A DNA stretch of 64,000 nucleotides, from contig PYST01000120.1 in the NCBI GenBank assembly GCA_003049485.1, forward strand, positions 38,812 through 102,811, given 5' to 3'. The notes under the pieces were generated by a model. That model saw nothing but the letters and a program-made list of their open reading frames with translations, was not told where the DNA came from and did not search any database. Shown one piece after another: positions 1 to 9,538 of the stretch (its first letter is position 1; every line of letters begins with the position of its first letter). This stretch comes from Ophioceras dolichostomum. Taxonomy: Eukaryota > Ascomycota > Sordariomycetes > Magnaporthales > Ophioceraceae. The position numbers were made by a program, and so were the translations under genes.

Positions 1-1671
1 GGACGGCTCCAAACAGCTCCAGCACCATTTGTTTCGACCTTCTTTGCCGTATTGGCCGTCGGAAGTCTTTTTATGCCCGAGCCAGGGCTTCAACGATCAT
101 ACCGTGCTGCAGAACTCGCGGAGGCGGCCCAGAGACTAGTCGACCCCTGGACGAACGACTACGTGCTCGACCATGTGCGGACACTGGTGCTGATTTCTCT
201 GTTTCTGTACGAGTCGAACCTGAAGACAGCGGCCTGGACGTGGGTGGGAAGTGCGGTCAGGGCTGCGCAAGACTTGGGCTTACACTCCGAATTAGGATCG
301 TGGTTGGTGGTGGAAGGCGAGATGCGACGGCGGGTCTGGTGGACAATCTACATCGTGGAGCGCAGCCTTGCGCTCGAACTGGGACGTCCATCGATGATCG
401 ACGACGCGGACTGCGACGTGTCGCTGCCAGCCGGCGTCGACGACCACCACATGCACGACCACGGCGTGCTGGTCCCTCCAGGCGCCGAACCACTAACCCA
501 TTCACTGCTTGCAGTCATTAACGTTGTGCGCTCGTACCCAGCGCTGAGCCGCGCCCTCGGGAGCTTTGTCATCGCGCCGACCCGCCTTGCCACGTTCGAC
601 CAGCATTTCGTTGCGTGCCAGCGCACCTTTCCCCCGATCTGCGATCCCTCGAGCTCCGCACCTCTCTCGCCGCACTTCCTCAACCCGCTTGTCTACCTGC
701 TCCACGCCCGACTACTGCTGCACAGGCACAATCTAGCCCCAAGCTGCCCTCCCGACGTCCGCTTCACCGCCATCGAGCAGTGCACTCACACCGCCCTCGA
801 GACGGCTGCCGTCGTGGTGCGAACGAACCCGGCTGCACTCGCCGACAGCGCCACCTCACTCCTTACCACGCACGTATTCCGTTGCACGCTGTTCCTCCTC
901 CTTACGGGCTACCTCGAGCAAGCGAGCGTTTGCACCCGCATGCTCGCGGCCGTCGATGCCGGCCGCCACCGCGACGTGGCTGCCCCTTGCGCCCGGTACA
1001 TCGCCTCCTTCGTCTCGATTCTATCGAGCAAGCGCGCCGAGTACGCCAATTACCTGGCACATGCGGCGCCACCACACCGAAGCACTGCCCCGTCGCCGTT
1101 CGCCCCCCCTCCGCATGCTCCCCACCGTGCCGACCCGGCCGTGATCCAGGACAATCTACTGCGAGACGAGGACCTGATCGCATACGTCAGCGCCGACCTC
1201 CAAGCCGACCCGGACGTGGCGTGGGTATGGGCTGGTGGAGAAAGAGACGTGGCCCAGCACCCAAGTCCCGGGCTGGCCAGAGTGGGTTCGCCTTCTGCAG
1301 CCACTGGACCCCCGGGTGGCAGCGTACTGTTCAGTCCCGAATACCGGATGGGCATTTCGGACGAAGAGAGCCGGGACTGGGGCGGCTGGGACAGACTGGA
1401 GAGCATGGTTAGGAACCTGGCTGCTGAAGTGGTTATAACACCAGGCGGACCGCCGCCACCACAGCAGCAACAGCAGTCTTGGGCGCCTGGATCTATTCTA
1501 CCTCCTGTCAAGCGCGAAGGCACCCTGCCGCCGTCAACAGGGGGCCCAAGCAGTGCTGGTGGCAGTGGTAGCATGACCGAAGCAAGCCCTACGACGGTTG
1601 GGGGGAGTCCGACCGCGACAGCTGGGAAGAGCAAGAACCAGGAGAGGATCAGCATTGCCAACATCATATGA
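1..1671 (+). CDS. Fungal-specific transcription factor, C-terminal part (5' truncated by window edge)
   Basis: The frame is open from base 1 to a TGA at 1669-1671, so 556 residues of a longer protein are visible. An apparent start near base 52 is a TTG codon inside the gene. The visible part resembles the middle and C-terminal region of Zn2Cys6 (C6) regulators, the fungal_trans domain. It has a hydrophobic FFAVLAVGSLF helix at the very start, then an LVLISLFLYESN helix, AVRAAQDLGLH, and EMRRRVWWTIYIVERSLALELGRP, which is the family signature (RRRVWW...D/ER..al.lGRP). The DNA-binding cysteine cluster would lie upstream, outside the window. The C-terminal 200 residues are Pro/Gln/Gly/Ser-rich, as expected of a disordered activation region. 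The protein probably acts in the nucleus as a pathway-specific activator or repressor. Its target cannot be inferred because the next gene starts 5 kb away. No intron is needed in the visible part. Confidence 0.85.
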   Translation, partial: GRLQTAPAPFVSTFFAVLAVGSLFMPEPGLQRSYRAAELAEAAQRLVDPWTNDYVLDHVRTLVLISLFLYESNLKTAAWTWVGSAVRAAQDLGLHSELGSWLVVEGEMRRRVWWTIYIVERSLALELGRPSMIDDADCDVSLPAGVDDHHMHDHGVLVPPGAEPLTHSLLAVINVVRSYPALSRALGSFVIAPTRLATFDQHFVACQRTFPPICDPSSSAPLSPHFLNPLVYLLHARLLLHRHNLAPSCPPDVRFTAIEQCTHTALETAAVVVRTNPAALADSATSLLTTHVFRCTLFLLLTGYLEQASVCTRMLAAVDAGRHRDVAAPCARYIASFVSILSSKRAEYANYLAHAAPPHRSTAPSPFAPPPHAPHRADPAVIQDNLLRDEDLIAYVSADLQADPDVAWVWAGGERDVAQHPSPGLARVGSPSAATGPPGGSVLFSPEYRMGISDEESRDWGGWDRLESMVRNLAAEVVITPGGPPPPQQQQQSWAPGSILPPVKREGTLPPSTGGPSSAGGSGSMTEASPTTVGGSPTATAGKSKNQERISIANII

Positions 1672-4032
1672 TTTTAGAGGTTGAAGAGATGGGAGGGGAA
1701 AAGAAAAGAGTGGGAGGTTGGGGTTAGTCGGACAGGGTTCGAGGCGACGGGATGCGGACGGCGGAGGAATGGGGACCTACGGGAACCTACAGCAACCTGG
1801 GAAGCAGGAAAGACGAAGCAGACAGACAGGCGAGCCGTGCATCCGACATAGCGGGTTTCGGAAGTTCTGACCGCAACCACGGAACTGGATGCGGATCTTA
1901 TTTCCCTCCGCCATCGCGTCGATACGATATCGATCGACGGCTGCCGATCGCCGATCATGCCCCGGTACCAACCGACCGATCAATGCAACCTCCTACCTAC
2001 CCAATGCACACGGAGAAAAACCCGGATGCATCCTTTCATTTCCCCTAGCTCCGGGTCTAGCTCAACACGATCCGGCGTCCTCAGCTCTATCAAATTACTT
2101 ATACTATCTCTCTTTTGTTTCCACATGGGGTTCAGCGGTGCATCGCAGCAAAGACCGCGCTCCGACGCCGAGACGGAACTCCGCCCCCCTGTCATGGTTC
2201 CCCTTCGAGAAAACAACAACCCTTTTTCATCGTTGGCTTCAAGGGGTATTTCGACTAAAAAACTGGAGTGGAAAATTACGACCAGAACGGAAGACAAAAA
2301 GAAGGCAAATAAATAAGCAAGTTGAGAGAGAAAAAAAATCAAAACAGAAAAAAAAACATATAATAGGGGACAGACATCCGACGACACATGCATAAAATCT
2401 AATCTCATTACAGCCCACCGCTCATTCATCGACCCTGACTAAGCCTTGCCTCCGAGGCGAGGCGGCGACGAACGGCCAAGACGATGATAATCGGACGATG
2501 CCTGCCCGGCCCCCACGAGCTTGAGCCTTTTTCAACCACCTTCCCTCGTCGAGCTCAGTCTCCGCCATCGACGTCGATCTCGTCTCGTCTCCCTCGCCTA
2601 TGCCCTACTCAACCTATCGACATACTACATGTTACCTACACCCGCCCGCATCCATACCACTCACATACATACCTCGGCTTACTGCCCAACGCTTTCTCTT
2701 CCTTATCATTCTTCCATTTTTCGCGTCGAAATGGGGAGGGATGCGTTTCGACGACAACAAAAAAAGAGCAAATGAAGGGATGAATGTGTACGACTATGAA
2801 TCGACGACCAGTCCTTTTTTCCCCCCTATTGTTCCCTCTTGTTGTTCTCTTTTTGTTGTTCTCTTTTTCTTCTCTTTTCTCTTTTCTCGTTTCAATCTTT
2901 TGCTTTGATTTCCGCATGTCCTCATTGTCGGCTAGCACTTACTAAGCACCTCGTTCACCATTAGTTCCGTTTGTTACATGTTCTTCTTCTCGTTACCTCT
3001 ATCCTGTCTTGCTTTCTTCATATATCATTTATTTATTCTGCACCCCTGTCTGTTTTGTCTCTGGGTTGAGATGGTGATGCTGGTGGTGGCTTTTTTCTGG
3101 GTTCAAGTTCGTTCCATTGTTGCATAAACATGTCTTAGCCTTTTTGTCACGCCATGTGTCCATGCCATACCGTACTACTTACTATCTAGTACCTACTAGG
3201 TATCTATCTACATAGTAAAACCTACCTACTATCTACATATCTATATGTCTTTTATTCTTTTATAGCCAAGACTTTTTTATTCATTTTCTTAGCTCGCGCA
3301 ATCCTTCATTCCCCTGAAAAGTTGGATTGTATAAGTATTCATCCAGCGACTCAAATAGCTTCGTTTCCGTTTTTCTCTACAGAAAGCATGCCGGAAGAGG
3401 AAGGATGAAAAGAATGGTGGTTTGGTCTTTGAAAAAATAGAACAGACAAGTTTCAGCGTCTTAATTCGTGAAAATATTCAACGCACGTTTTTTCCCTCTT
3501 TTCTTCTGTGACCTGTGGCCTGTGTACCGTTCTGTCAGTGTGAAGTCATGTCGAGCTTGCCGACACGACCTGCCTCATCCGAGAATTTGCCCTATTTGTT
3601 TGGTCTCTTGTATCTCTTCCGCTTTCTCGGTGTATTTTTCTTTCGGCCGAAAGCCTCACATTTCCCCCTCCCCTTCTTCCCCTATACAATCACTCACGCA
3701 ACGGGGCAAAAACATGACGACAGGACACCGCGCCACACGACACGGCCGTTTGCGTGATACCGCCGCGCCTGTTGTCGTTCGTGCTAGCAGTAGTACTGGT
3801 GCCGGTGCTGGTGCCTCCTCGGGTCGTGCCATCGAGGGGGAGGGGGACGGGAAGGAAGCGGTGTAGCCTAGACCTGACCTCCCACCACGCACTGGGAGCG
3901 ACGGATGTTTCCAGAATACGAATGACGGGCCGCTTTTCTGTTCGGTGTGAGTGGTATGATAGGCCGTGTAACGTTGTCACCCGAACGTCGCCGGCGAGGG
4001 TGATGTGATGGCCCTGATGGGGGGACGAAGTT

Positions 4033-4055
4033 AGGTCAGGTCAGGTCAGGTCAGG
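4033..4055. repeat. (AGGTC)n pentanucleotide microsatellite
   Basis: There are four complete tandem AGGTC units plus a partial one in non-coding DNA. This is a simple repeat with no sign of function. Confidence 0.85.
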
Positions 4056-4544
4056 CTCGGTGGGTGGGAGGGTGCTTCGCCTCTGCCCTCCTGCTCTCTC
4101 CCTGCCGCCGATGGGGCTTGCCTGCGCGACTGCGTCTATCCGCTTGTTGTGAGATGAGATGTAGATGTACGTCGGGCCAGGCCTGGCGAGACGAGGCGAC
4201 TCGCATCTGTTTCTGTGCGTTGTTGGGGCGTGCTACGGGTGACAAGAAATTGGGGATGGGGGATTGGGTATTGGGGATTGGGGCTCGATAGGGGAAGAGA
4301 AGAGAAGGGGTGGGAAGGAAAGGGAGGGGCGATCCGTTGAGGAGCGCAGGTATGTAGATGGCCGGATGGATAGATGGGGGTGGTGGCGTTGCTGGACATG
4401 TTGTGGTAGGGCGCGTGTGCGATGGACGTGTGTGCGATGGTAGATGGTGAGAGACTGTAGGTATCACGGCTGAGGGAGGAATGATGGGTGGCGGGTAGAT
4501 GGACAGACAGATGGCCGGTTTAGATGGACGGATGGATGGTTTCA

Positions 4545-4567
4545 CTACCTACCTACCTACCTGCCTG
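4545..4567. repeat. (CTAC)n tetranucleotide repeat
   Basis: Tandem CTAC units ending in CTGC. The unit resembles half of the TACCTA palindromes scattered elsewhere in the intergenic DNA of this window. Confidence 0.75.
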
Positions 4568-6185
4568 TATGGAGTACATATCTGGATTCAAATCGTCACG
4601 GGCGCCTTGCCGGTTACAAGCAGAAGAGGACGGGCGCCTGATACATAAAGCTCAGTACTACCATGGAGGTAGATACCTTGGTAGTTAGGCACTGTGTTGA
4701 GCCGCATAGCATTGCCTCCGTTTACCGGGTCTCTCTCTCTCTCTTTCTCTCTGCTGTGTTCTGTTTGGTTTTTATTATGCAATCTGCCCCCCTACGCCGG
4801 AAAGATGCGTTTCTGGGATTATGCGCATCATCAATCAGCAGCAAGGGGGGCAATCAGGGGCAACATACCAGGCGACGAAGGCGAGCTCAGCCTGGCCTCC
4901 CAGCCAGCTGCTGTGGTCAACAAGCGAATGATGCCTGACAATGAAGCAGAAAACTCTCAGCAAGCAGGAGAGCTGAAAAATTTTTGCGCGTGCCAGCGGG
5001 ATGGCCCGAGCCTGCAGATTATTCGTCCTAATTGCGCAGTGCAAACAAAATCAAATCTGATGATCTCAACTTGTGATGGCTGGGGGCCGGCCCCTGAATG
5101 ATCGAGCTGTCTGATGCAAGGTTAAGCTTGATTGATGCAGGGACTTGGCTGGCGGCACGCACAAGCGCAGATCGCTCTCTGCAAAAGTGCATGACGACAA
5201 ACCCCCCTTCATTCCCCTCCCATCGTTCATCGTTGCGAGTCCTGCGCTCGAAGATCATCTTTCTCGTGTTTGTGTCCACTAGGTAGGTACCTAACGCACC
5301 AGACAGGCGTTGCCCTTCTTTCTCTTTCTCTCAGTGTCGTCATTTCGCAGTCTCAAAAGCTGTCCTGACCACTCCCCGACCATCAGCCGAAGTGTCCTCT
5401 CTCTCACACATTTTCTTTTGGGTTAGTATTGAATTCGAAAAAGGATGCAAAATGCAGTAGGTGAGCTCCGAGCCCTGCAAAGGCCTCTTAAAATGGCACC
5501 AGACCTGCCTAAAATGGCCCGGGTGCGACACAAGCGGTTCCATTCGGCAGCCTCGACTGGCAGACCGTGCCGTGACTCGGCGGACCAAAACGACCAGCCA
5601 GCCAGCAATCCAGCCACAGGTTCGCAACCGTTAACAAGCCGCCTGGCAAGCCGTCTAGTAGTCCGCCCAGAAGAGGGGCGAGCACCGATAGGCGATGCAC
5701 CTCCCGGCGTAATGAACCGTCCGGTGCCGGTGCCGCCCCTCTCTGCCCAGCATCCGTTCACTGTTCAGTGGCCCGTTGAGGCTTGCAGGTGCCGTATCCT
5801 GTCAGTGCGTGCATATGGAGGGACCCCTCAACCCTGCTCCCCTACGCACACTTGTGCGGCAAGAACTTCCAAGAACTCGTGCGGCAAGGGCGGCGAAACG
5901 ACTGGCCGAGCCAAGTGATTGATGGTCAGCTTGTCAGCACCCAATCCCAACGTCGTCTTCCCGACGCTTCCCCGGAGACGCGAGTCTCTTGAAGAGGCAA
6001 TAAACTCAATATTTCTCGCAAACGTGGGAAAGAGGTTGCATTCGGGGACGGGGGGAGTTGGGTGGAAGACATGGATGGCGGGTACCTTAGATTGGACTAG
6101 CGCCCGAACACGGCTCAGGCATTGAGACTGACCTTGACAGGGACGAAGTTGACTACTTACCCAGGTAGGTAGGTAGAGAGGCACC

Positions 6186-6195
6186 TACCTAGGTA
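6186..6195. repeat. TACCTAGGTA palindrome (dispersed intergenic motif)
   Basis: A perfect 10-bp palindrome flanked by further ACCT/AGGT units. It lies about 600 bp upstream of the FAD oxidoreductase. Related copies occur at 3190-3202, 5284-5293, 50255-50264, 55520-55529, 56702-56709 and, with one mismatch, 60375-60384. All are outside genes. Confidence 0.7.
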
Positions 6196-6789
6196 TCTTG
6201 ATGCCACCCACCCGACAACGAGACGACTAAGAAGCAGGTGCTGCACGACTGGTGCTTGAGCGGATGGAGGGAGCTCAGAGCTCACCACATTCGTACATCA
6301 CCAGAGCAGCTGTCGGCCAAACTCATCGCCGCCCCGTCGCATACGGGCTCAACCTCGCCGTGCACGAGGCATTGCCAGGCCGAGAAAATGCGGAGGGAGC
6401 GGGAGGTGCGGGTTGCCCTCGGCCGCATTGAGCTCCATGATGGGCTGCTCTTGGCGAGAGAAAGCCCTGATGCCCCGACATTACAGCTGTGTGAGTGGTA
6501 TCGGCATGCAGTCACGTCCAGCTCTCCTCTCAAGCCCTCCATTGAAGGTATAAGTATGCTCTGAGAGGAATGAGGTGGCGTCCCTGCTCGTTTGTAGCCT
6601 CTGGCTCTGGATTCTCCCCTTTCATTGGTGCCAACCATCTCAGCTCATTCGGTCAGTGGCTACCCCTGAGATGGGAGCAGATTCCGTCGCCACCCATTCT
6701 ACCGCCTCGCTCATTGCCCCTCCCTTACGTTTGTATTGCAAGCTGCTGCTATTCAAGAGAGAGCAGCACAGCTGCGAGTCCCAACCAAG

Positions 6790-8733
6790 ATGAAGCGAGC
6801 TATAGCCACAACTCTGCTCCTTACCCGACTCGTCAGTGGCTTAACCTTCCCGTACGAGAATGTTCTACTTCAGGATGCAGACATCAGCCGGCTCCCCGCC
6901 GTCGCCTTCGGGGACAAGACGGCGCCAATCCCTCACCCCAGACCGGCCTGTCGGTCCTTTCCAGGAGACGTCTCATGGCCGAGCGAGGCTGAGTGGGAGG
7001 CGCTGAACCAGGTCATAGACGGCAAGCTCCTGAAGCCCATACCGCTGGGAGCAGCCTGCGACCCGACCATGCCCTCAACCTACGACGCGGCGCGCTGCGA
7101 GTTCCTCGTCCGCAACGTCTCACGCACGCGGGAGCTGCTCGACGACCCCCTCACCGAGCTCAACGTGTGGCCGCAGGGCGACACGTGCAGGGTGGCGCTC
7201 CCCGGCTCCGGACCGGGCGGGACCAACCCTCCGCCGTGCACGCAGGGCGGTTTTCCCGTGTACGTGGTCAACGCCACGGCGGTCAAGCACGTGCAGGCAG
7301 CGGTCAACTTCGCGCGCAACAAGAACCTGCGGCTGATCGTCAAGAACACGGGCCACGACTTCAGCGGGCGCTCGGCGGGGGCCGGCAGCCTGAGCGTCTG
7401 GACGCACTACCTCAAGGACTCGGCGTACACCCCCTCGTATAGTAGTAGTACGCCCTTCTATGCCGGCAGGGCGATCCACCTGGGCGCCGGCCTCGAGGCC
7501 TGGGAGCTGTCCAACCTGATGGTCGACCACAACGTCTCCTTCCCTGCGCCCGGGTGCGGCACGGTCGGGGGAGTCGGCGGCTGGATGCTGGGAGGGGGCC
7601 ACACGACGGTGACGTCCAACTTCGGGCTGGGAGCGGACCAGGTCGTGGAGCTCAACGTCGTGACGGCCGACGGCCGCTTCCTCACCGCGAACTCCACGCA
7701 CAACCGCGACCTTTTCTGGGCGCTGCGCGGATCGGGCGTGGGCCCTTCGTTCGGAATCGTCACCTCCGCCGTGTTCCGCGCCTGGGACCCGATCTTCATC
7801 ACGGGCGCCACGCTGCAGTGGCTGACGGGGCCCAACTACGCCAACGCGACTCCCACTCAGATCGTCGTAGACAAGGAGACCTTCTGGAGGGGGATCAACG
7901 CGTACTTCAGGTTCGGCATCAACATCGGCCTCGCCAACGGCGTCGACTTCAACTACATCCGCAACCAGCCCAGCGGCTCCTTCTCCTTCGACACATTCAT
8001 CTCCCTCCCCGGCAAGTCCCCCAACCAGACCTCCGCGATCCTCTCTCCCCTTTTCGCGACTCTGCGCGGGGCGGGCGTGCCCATCCCCGCGAGCGCATCC
8101 AACATCGCCGCGCCGAGACCGTACAACGGCCGACGCGGCGGGACGGGCGACACGCTCGTCAACATCCGCTACGCGTCGCGCCTGTGGCCGCGCTCGACCT
8201 GGACGTCGGGGGATGCCGTCTTCTCGAACGCCATGGCGGCCGTCCGCTTGGCGGTCGAGGAGGGCGGGTACACCTTCCACGGCCTGCTGATGACGACCGA
8301 CCCGTCCACGGTCGGCATCACGGACCCGCAGAACAGCGTCTCGCCCGGCTGGCGCAGCGCGGCGATGCACGCCTCCGTGCAGGATCTGACCCCCATGGCC
8401 GATCTGTCCCCGGACGCGTGGCACGCCGCGAACCTGAGGGTGCTGAGCTACTCGGCCGCCATCAGGGCCGCCACTCCGGGGGGAGGGGCGTACATCAACG
8501 AGGGGGACGGGCTGGAGCCGGGTTGGCAGGAGAACTTTTATGGGGGAGGGGAGAGGTACGAGGAGCTGCTGAGGGTGAAGAGGGAGAGGGATCCGTGGGA
8601 CCTGTTCTGGGCGCCGACGGCGGTGGGGAGCGAGGGGTGGAGCGTTCGGACGGCGGATGGGACGTTTACGCAGAATGGGAGGCTTTGTAGGACTGGTGGG
8701 GGGAGTTGTCAGAAGAGGAGGAGGAAGGTGTGA
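6790..8733 (+). CDS. Secreted FAD-linked oxidoreductase, BBE-like (isoamyl alcohol oxidase type)
   Basis: This is a 647-residue flavoprotein predicted to oxidise an alcohol or sugar-like substrate with O2, outside the cell. The start is the ATG at 6790, followed at once by a signal peptide (MKRAIATTLLLTRLVSG). The in-frame TTG at 6736 gives no signal sequence. The PP-loop FAD domain spans about residues 155-330. The segment NTGHDFSGRS has H189 placed to bind FAD covalently. PAPGCGTVGGVGGW has C256 in the place of the second, cysteinyl attachment of bicovalent BBE enzymes. The C-terminal BBE motif is present (YINEGDGLEPGWQENF, then ERDPWDLFWAP). The length fits the fungal isoamyl-alcohol-oxidase-like subgroup. 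There is no intron. It is convergent with the hydrolase downstream. The covalent flavin residues are inferred from family alignment from memory, and the substrate is unknown. Confidence 0.92.
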   Translation: MKRAIATTLLLTRLVSGLTFPYENVLLQDADISRLPAVAFGDKTAPIPHPRPACRSFPGDVSWPSEAEWEALNQVIDGKLLKPIPLGAACDPTMPSTYDAARCEFLVRNVSRTRELLDDPLTELNVWPQGDTCRVALPGSGPGGTNPPPCTQGGFPVYVVNATAVKHVQAAVNFARNKNLRLIVKNTGHDFSGRSAGAGSLSVWTHYLKDSAYTPSYSSSTPFYAGRAIHLGAGLEAWELSNLMVDHNVSFPAPGCGTVGGVGGWMLGGGHTTVTSNFGLGADQVVELNVVTADGRFLTANSTHNRDLFWALRGSGVGPSFGIVTSAVFRAWDPIFITGATLQWLTGPNYANATPTQIVVDKETFWRGINAYFRFGINIGLANGVDFNYIRNQPSGSFSFDTFISLPGKSPNQTSAILSPLFATLRGAGVPIPASASNIAAPRPYNGRRGGTGDTLVNIRYASRLWPRSTWTSGDAVFSNAMAAVRLAVEEGGYTFHGLLMTTDPSTVGITDPQNSVSPGWRSAAMHASVQDLTPMADLSPDAWHAANLRVLSYSAAIRAATPGGGAYINEGDGLEPGWQENFYGGGERYEELLRVKRERDPWDLFWAPTAVGSEGWSVRTADGTFTQNGRLCRTGGGSCQKRRRKV

Positions 8734-9538
8734 AGGAGGAGAGATTTGGGGGGAAGGGGGGTTAAATGGGTTTGGGGTGGAAGAGTTAGGCCTGAGGTCG
8801 AGGGGTGAGTGATCGGGTGCGTGGGTGGGTAGGTGCCTTAGGTAGTTAGCCTTGGTGTTGTTGTTTCCGGATGCCGCTGGGAAGTACTTGTATTCTAAGT
8901 AGCTCTATCGGGGGAAGTGACTTGACTTTGTAGCACACCTAGAGCCCCAAATCAGGATATTTTCTGCAGGTTCTCCTAAGAAAAGCCATCAGTGCCGTCT
9001 CGTTTCATCAAGCTGTGTGGTGTGGCCGTCGAACGTCCTCCGCAACTAGATTCACAAGGATTCCTACTCCCTCACCCCCCAGGACAGACCTTCCCTTCGG
9101 TTTCTTATCCTCTTCAAGTTTGTATGCAACCTGACGGTGCCAAAGCAATGCGCGGACGGACAGATGTCTCAGGCGTGGTACCTCATCAACTACCTCAACT
9201 CTGTATAGGTAGCCTTATCATCACAGAATGATGTGTTATGGTGTGACAATCTATACGTTCATCTTAAAACATACTAGTTGTTCCTCCTCATGGTTTGCGT
9301 GGCCGCATCTAGTCTCCTCTGACGAGTACACCATACATTGATCCAGAGCATAGAAAACGGACGAAATGCATCAATGCGGGCTAACAGACAAATAGAGGGC
9401 CGTGAGGCGCGCACCTATCTTCCACCCTTTTTTTTTTGTTGGTTCCTTGGTTAGGTTGGTAGGTAGGTCAGGTAGTTTCGTCAGCTCGTACCGCCTGCCG
9501 GCTTCCTCTTCGAGATTCTCGGTCGTTCACTCACTCAC
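8734..9538. other. Convergent intergenic spacer
   Basis: Holds the 3' ends of two convergent genes (the FAD oxidoreductase on +, the hydrolase on -). Short AGGTAG-like units lie near 8829-8845 and 9451-9475. No gene is seen. Confidence 0.6.

Larger units (their letters stand above)
1672..6789. other. Long intergenic region between transcription factor and FAD oxidoreductase
   Basis: These 5.1 kb hold no open frame that looks like protein on either strand. All frames are short and low-complexity. About 2480-3110 is strongly pyrimidine-rich on the + strand. The region has an (AGGTC)n run at 4033-4055, a (CTAC)n run at 4545-4567, a CT-rich run near 4731-4751, and three copies of a palindrome of the TACCTAGGTA kind at 3190-3202, 5284-5293 and 6186-6195. 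It should contain the 3' UTR of the upstream gene and the promoter of the oxidoreductase. No other gene is seen. Confidence 0.6.

Noticed and set aside
1725..1750. Sequence resembling a tRNA B box (GGGTTCGAGGC)
   Set aside because: No matching A box or acceptor-stem complement around it, so no tRNA is called.
7120..8424. 434-codon open frame on the - strand across the FAD oxidoreductase
   Set aside because: Same cause: a GC-rich antisense shadow with no motif.
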